Origin: Caprella mutica
Lineage: Eukaryota; Arthropoda; Malacostraca; Amphipoda; Caprellidae
Reading direction: 5' to 3'
DNA: 64,000 nt
Assembly (NCBI GenBank): GCA_947561585.1
Contig: CANNZV010000269.1
Coordinates: forward strand, 279,227 to 343,226
How positions within the stretch are numbered: position 1 is the stretch's first letter; the number at the start of each line of letters is the position of its first letter. Positions 58,201 through 61,200 of this stretch are shown here, piece after piece. A program made the translations under genes and the position numbers. The notes beneath the pieces were generated by a model. That model ran no database searches. It saw only the letters and a program-made list of their open reading frames with translations, and was not told where the DNA came from.

Positions 58201-61200
58201 TTTCTTGTCTATTACAATAGTTCTTTTTTGTGTTATTTGTTTTGTTGTTATTAGATAGATATGCTCCGTTATTTATTTGCTGTATCATGGATACTTTATT
58301 TGTTTGATTTTAAATTTTGCCGTGTTTCATAATTTAAATAATAGAGTATCATGGATACTTAATTTTTTTCTGTGTGCTTAAATCATCATTAGGTTCTCAT
58401 ACTGTTTCATTATTAGCTGTCATATAATTTTCATTAACCATTATGGTAATGCTAGCGTTGTTTTGTATGTATTCCTGACGGTGTACCCCTCTCCCCCAGC
58501 CCCTGCCCGATGGACAGACGAGTCACCCCCCAGACTACTACTCCGTGTCTCTCGTAGAGGGCCATTTAGAACTGAGGCTGTACAGCGGCAACACGCAACA
58601 CAGGGTCATGTCGAGGGACACCTTCGATAACGGGCAACTGCACTCCTTCTTCGTGCTAAAACAAAATAGAAAGTAGGTGGAGGTGTAGGGTGGGGGTTGG
58701 TAGAGATGGGGTGGGGGTTGGTAGGGTTGGGGTGGGGGTTGGTAGGTATGGGGTGGGGGTTGGTAGGTATGGGGTGTAGGGTGAGGGTTGGTAGAGATGG
58801 GGTTTATCATAGGTGGCTATTATGACGTCACTTTTTTTCGACCAATGAAATTAAATAAGATATTAGTGTTTGATGATTTTCCTCCTTTCGTCAATTTTTT
58901 AATTTTAAATGGCTACCAACAATGACTTGCAGTTTATTAACTAAATTTGTTTTATGATTTTACTGAAACGAATATTTTTCAAAGAATTAGATTATTTTTT
59001 ATGATATTTTTGTGACGTCATAAATTTATTGTTTTAATTTTTTTTCAGAGTTACGTTACTTGTAAATGATGAAGCTGTGAACGGAACCCGCTTGGAGAGG
59101 GGGTCCTCTGTGGTCCAGGGCCCGAGTAGAGGAGGGCTGTACTTTGGGGGCGCACCTCCCGAGCTTTACGTCACCCCAATGGTGGGGTCCTCTTCCCCCT
59201 TCAAGGGATGCATCAGAAATGTCATCGTGAATGACGAGTGAGAAAAGTCTACTAGTGTACTGGCCCCTAAAGAATTTGAAATTTTATTTTTTTAATTTAA
59301 TAAACATTTAAAAATAATAATAATCAAAATAAAATGAAAAAAATTAATAATTCACAGGCTAAGTTTCATATTATCGGCAGTTTTACATCTTCAGTCTTAT
59401 AAAAAAATATATATAATAAAAAAAATATTGAGTAATTATTATTATATAGTTTTTCCTTATATGACAGAAGATGTGGAACTGACTGATAATTCGAACCTTA
59501 CCCTATCTTAAATAAAGTATTCATAAGTTAGATTATAGTATATTAAAATATCTGATATAATTTATTATATTTTCTCCCACAGGGTGATATCCTTCACTCG
59601 ACCGGTCGGGTTCAAGAATGTTTATATTGGGAGGTGTGGGGATTTGCCCATCGGGGCGATGAGGGGCATGGAGGGGGACGTTAATGTGAGTATGGCGTAA
59701 TTGACCCTTTCTCTTTGTAATATTTAGTCACTTAAACTGAAGTATGAAAACATATTTGTTAAGCGATGCATGAGTTATATATATAGTGAATATAAATATA
59801 GTCATATTGAATAGTTTTTGTAGTAGACTTATTTTAAAAGTTAGTGAAATATTATTAGTAATTTCCGTAGACTCGTTAAAGGTTAATAAAATATTATTAG
59901 TCATTTCCGTAGACTCGTTAAAGGTTAGTAAAATATTATTAGTCATTTCCGTAGACTCGTTTAAAGGTTAGTAAAATATTATTAGTAATTTCCGTAGACT
60001 CGTTTAAAGGTTAATAAAATATTATTAGTCATTTCCGTAGACTCGTTAAAGGTTAGTAAAATATTATTAGTAATTTCCGTAGACTCGTTTAAAGGTTAGT
60101 AAAATATTATTAGTCATTTCCGTAGACTCGTTAAAGGTTAGTAAAATATTATTAGTAATTTCCGTAGACTCGTTAAAGGTTAGTAAAATATTATTAGTCA
60201 TTTCCGTAGACTCGTTAAAGGTTAGTAAAATATTATTAGTAATTTCCGTAGACTCGTTTAAAGGTTAGTAAAATATTATTAGTAATTTCCGTAGACTCGT
60301 TAAAGGTTAGTAAAATATTATTAGTAATTTCCGTAGACTCGTTAAAGGTTAGTAAAATATTATTAGTCATTTCCGTAGACTCGTTAAAGGTTAGTAAAAT
60401 ATTATTAGTAATTTCCGTAGACTCGTTAAAGGTTAGTAAAATATTATTAGTCATTTCCGTAGACTCGTTAAAGGTTAGTAAAATATTATTAGTCATTTCC
60501 GTAGACTCGTTAAAGGTTAGTAAAATATTATTAGTCATTTCCGTAGACTCGTTAAAGGTTAGTAAAATATTATTAGTCATTTCCGTAGACTCGTTAAAGG
60601 TTAGTAAAATATTATTAGTCATTTCCGTAGACTCGTTAAAGGTTAGTAAAATATTATTAGTCATTTCCGTAGACTCGTTAAAGGTTAGTAAAATATTATT
60701 AGTCATTTCCGTAGACTCGTTAAAGGTTAGTAAAATATTATTAGTAATTACCGTAGACTCGTTAAAGGTTAGTAAAATATTATTAGTAATTACCGTAGAC
60801 TCGTTAAAGGTTAGTAAAATATTATTAGTAGTGCCTGGACAAATGCCATAAAGTCCTAAAATGTCATAAAGTCTTATTTTGGGCTTTTTATACTATTTAA
60901 TAATTTGGTAAGTCGGTGGTACAGTTGATGGGTTATATTGGCAAATTTATAGAACGTTATAATTCAATCAAAATCTGTCTGAATTATAATATAAATAAAC
61001 TACTCCTATCACTTCAAGAATTAGCATAGTCACCACTGTATCTAGTTTTCTGTAATTCTTCACATCATTTTTTTACCATAGACTCTGCCATTAATAGAAA
61101 AATAAAATTGCGAATAATCAATATAATAAACTATTCAAAGAGAGAGAGAGAGAGATATGTAGAACCTAGTAATATTTACACTAGAAAAACTGTCAGGTTC

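Noticed and set aside
58538..58810. Minus-strand frame with HTYQPPP repeats, resembling a Pro-rich protein
   Set aside because: Reverse strand of the G-rich minisatellite at the start of intron 53, overlapping coding exon 53 in the other direction.
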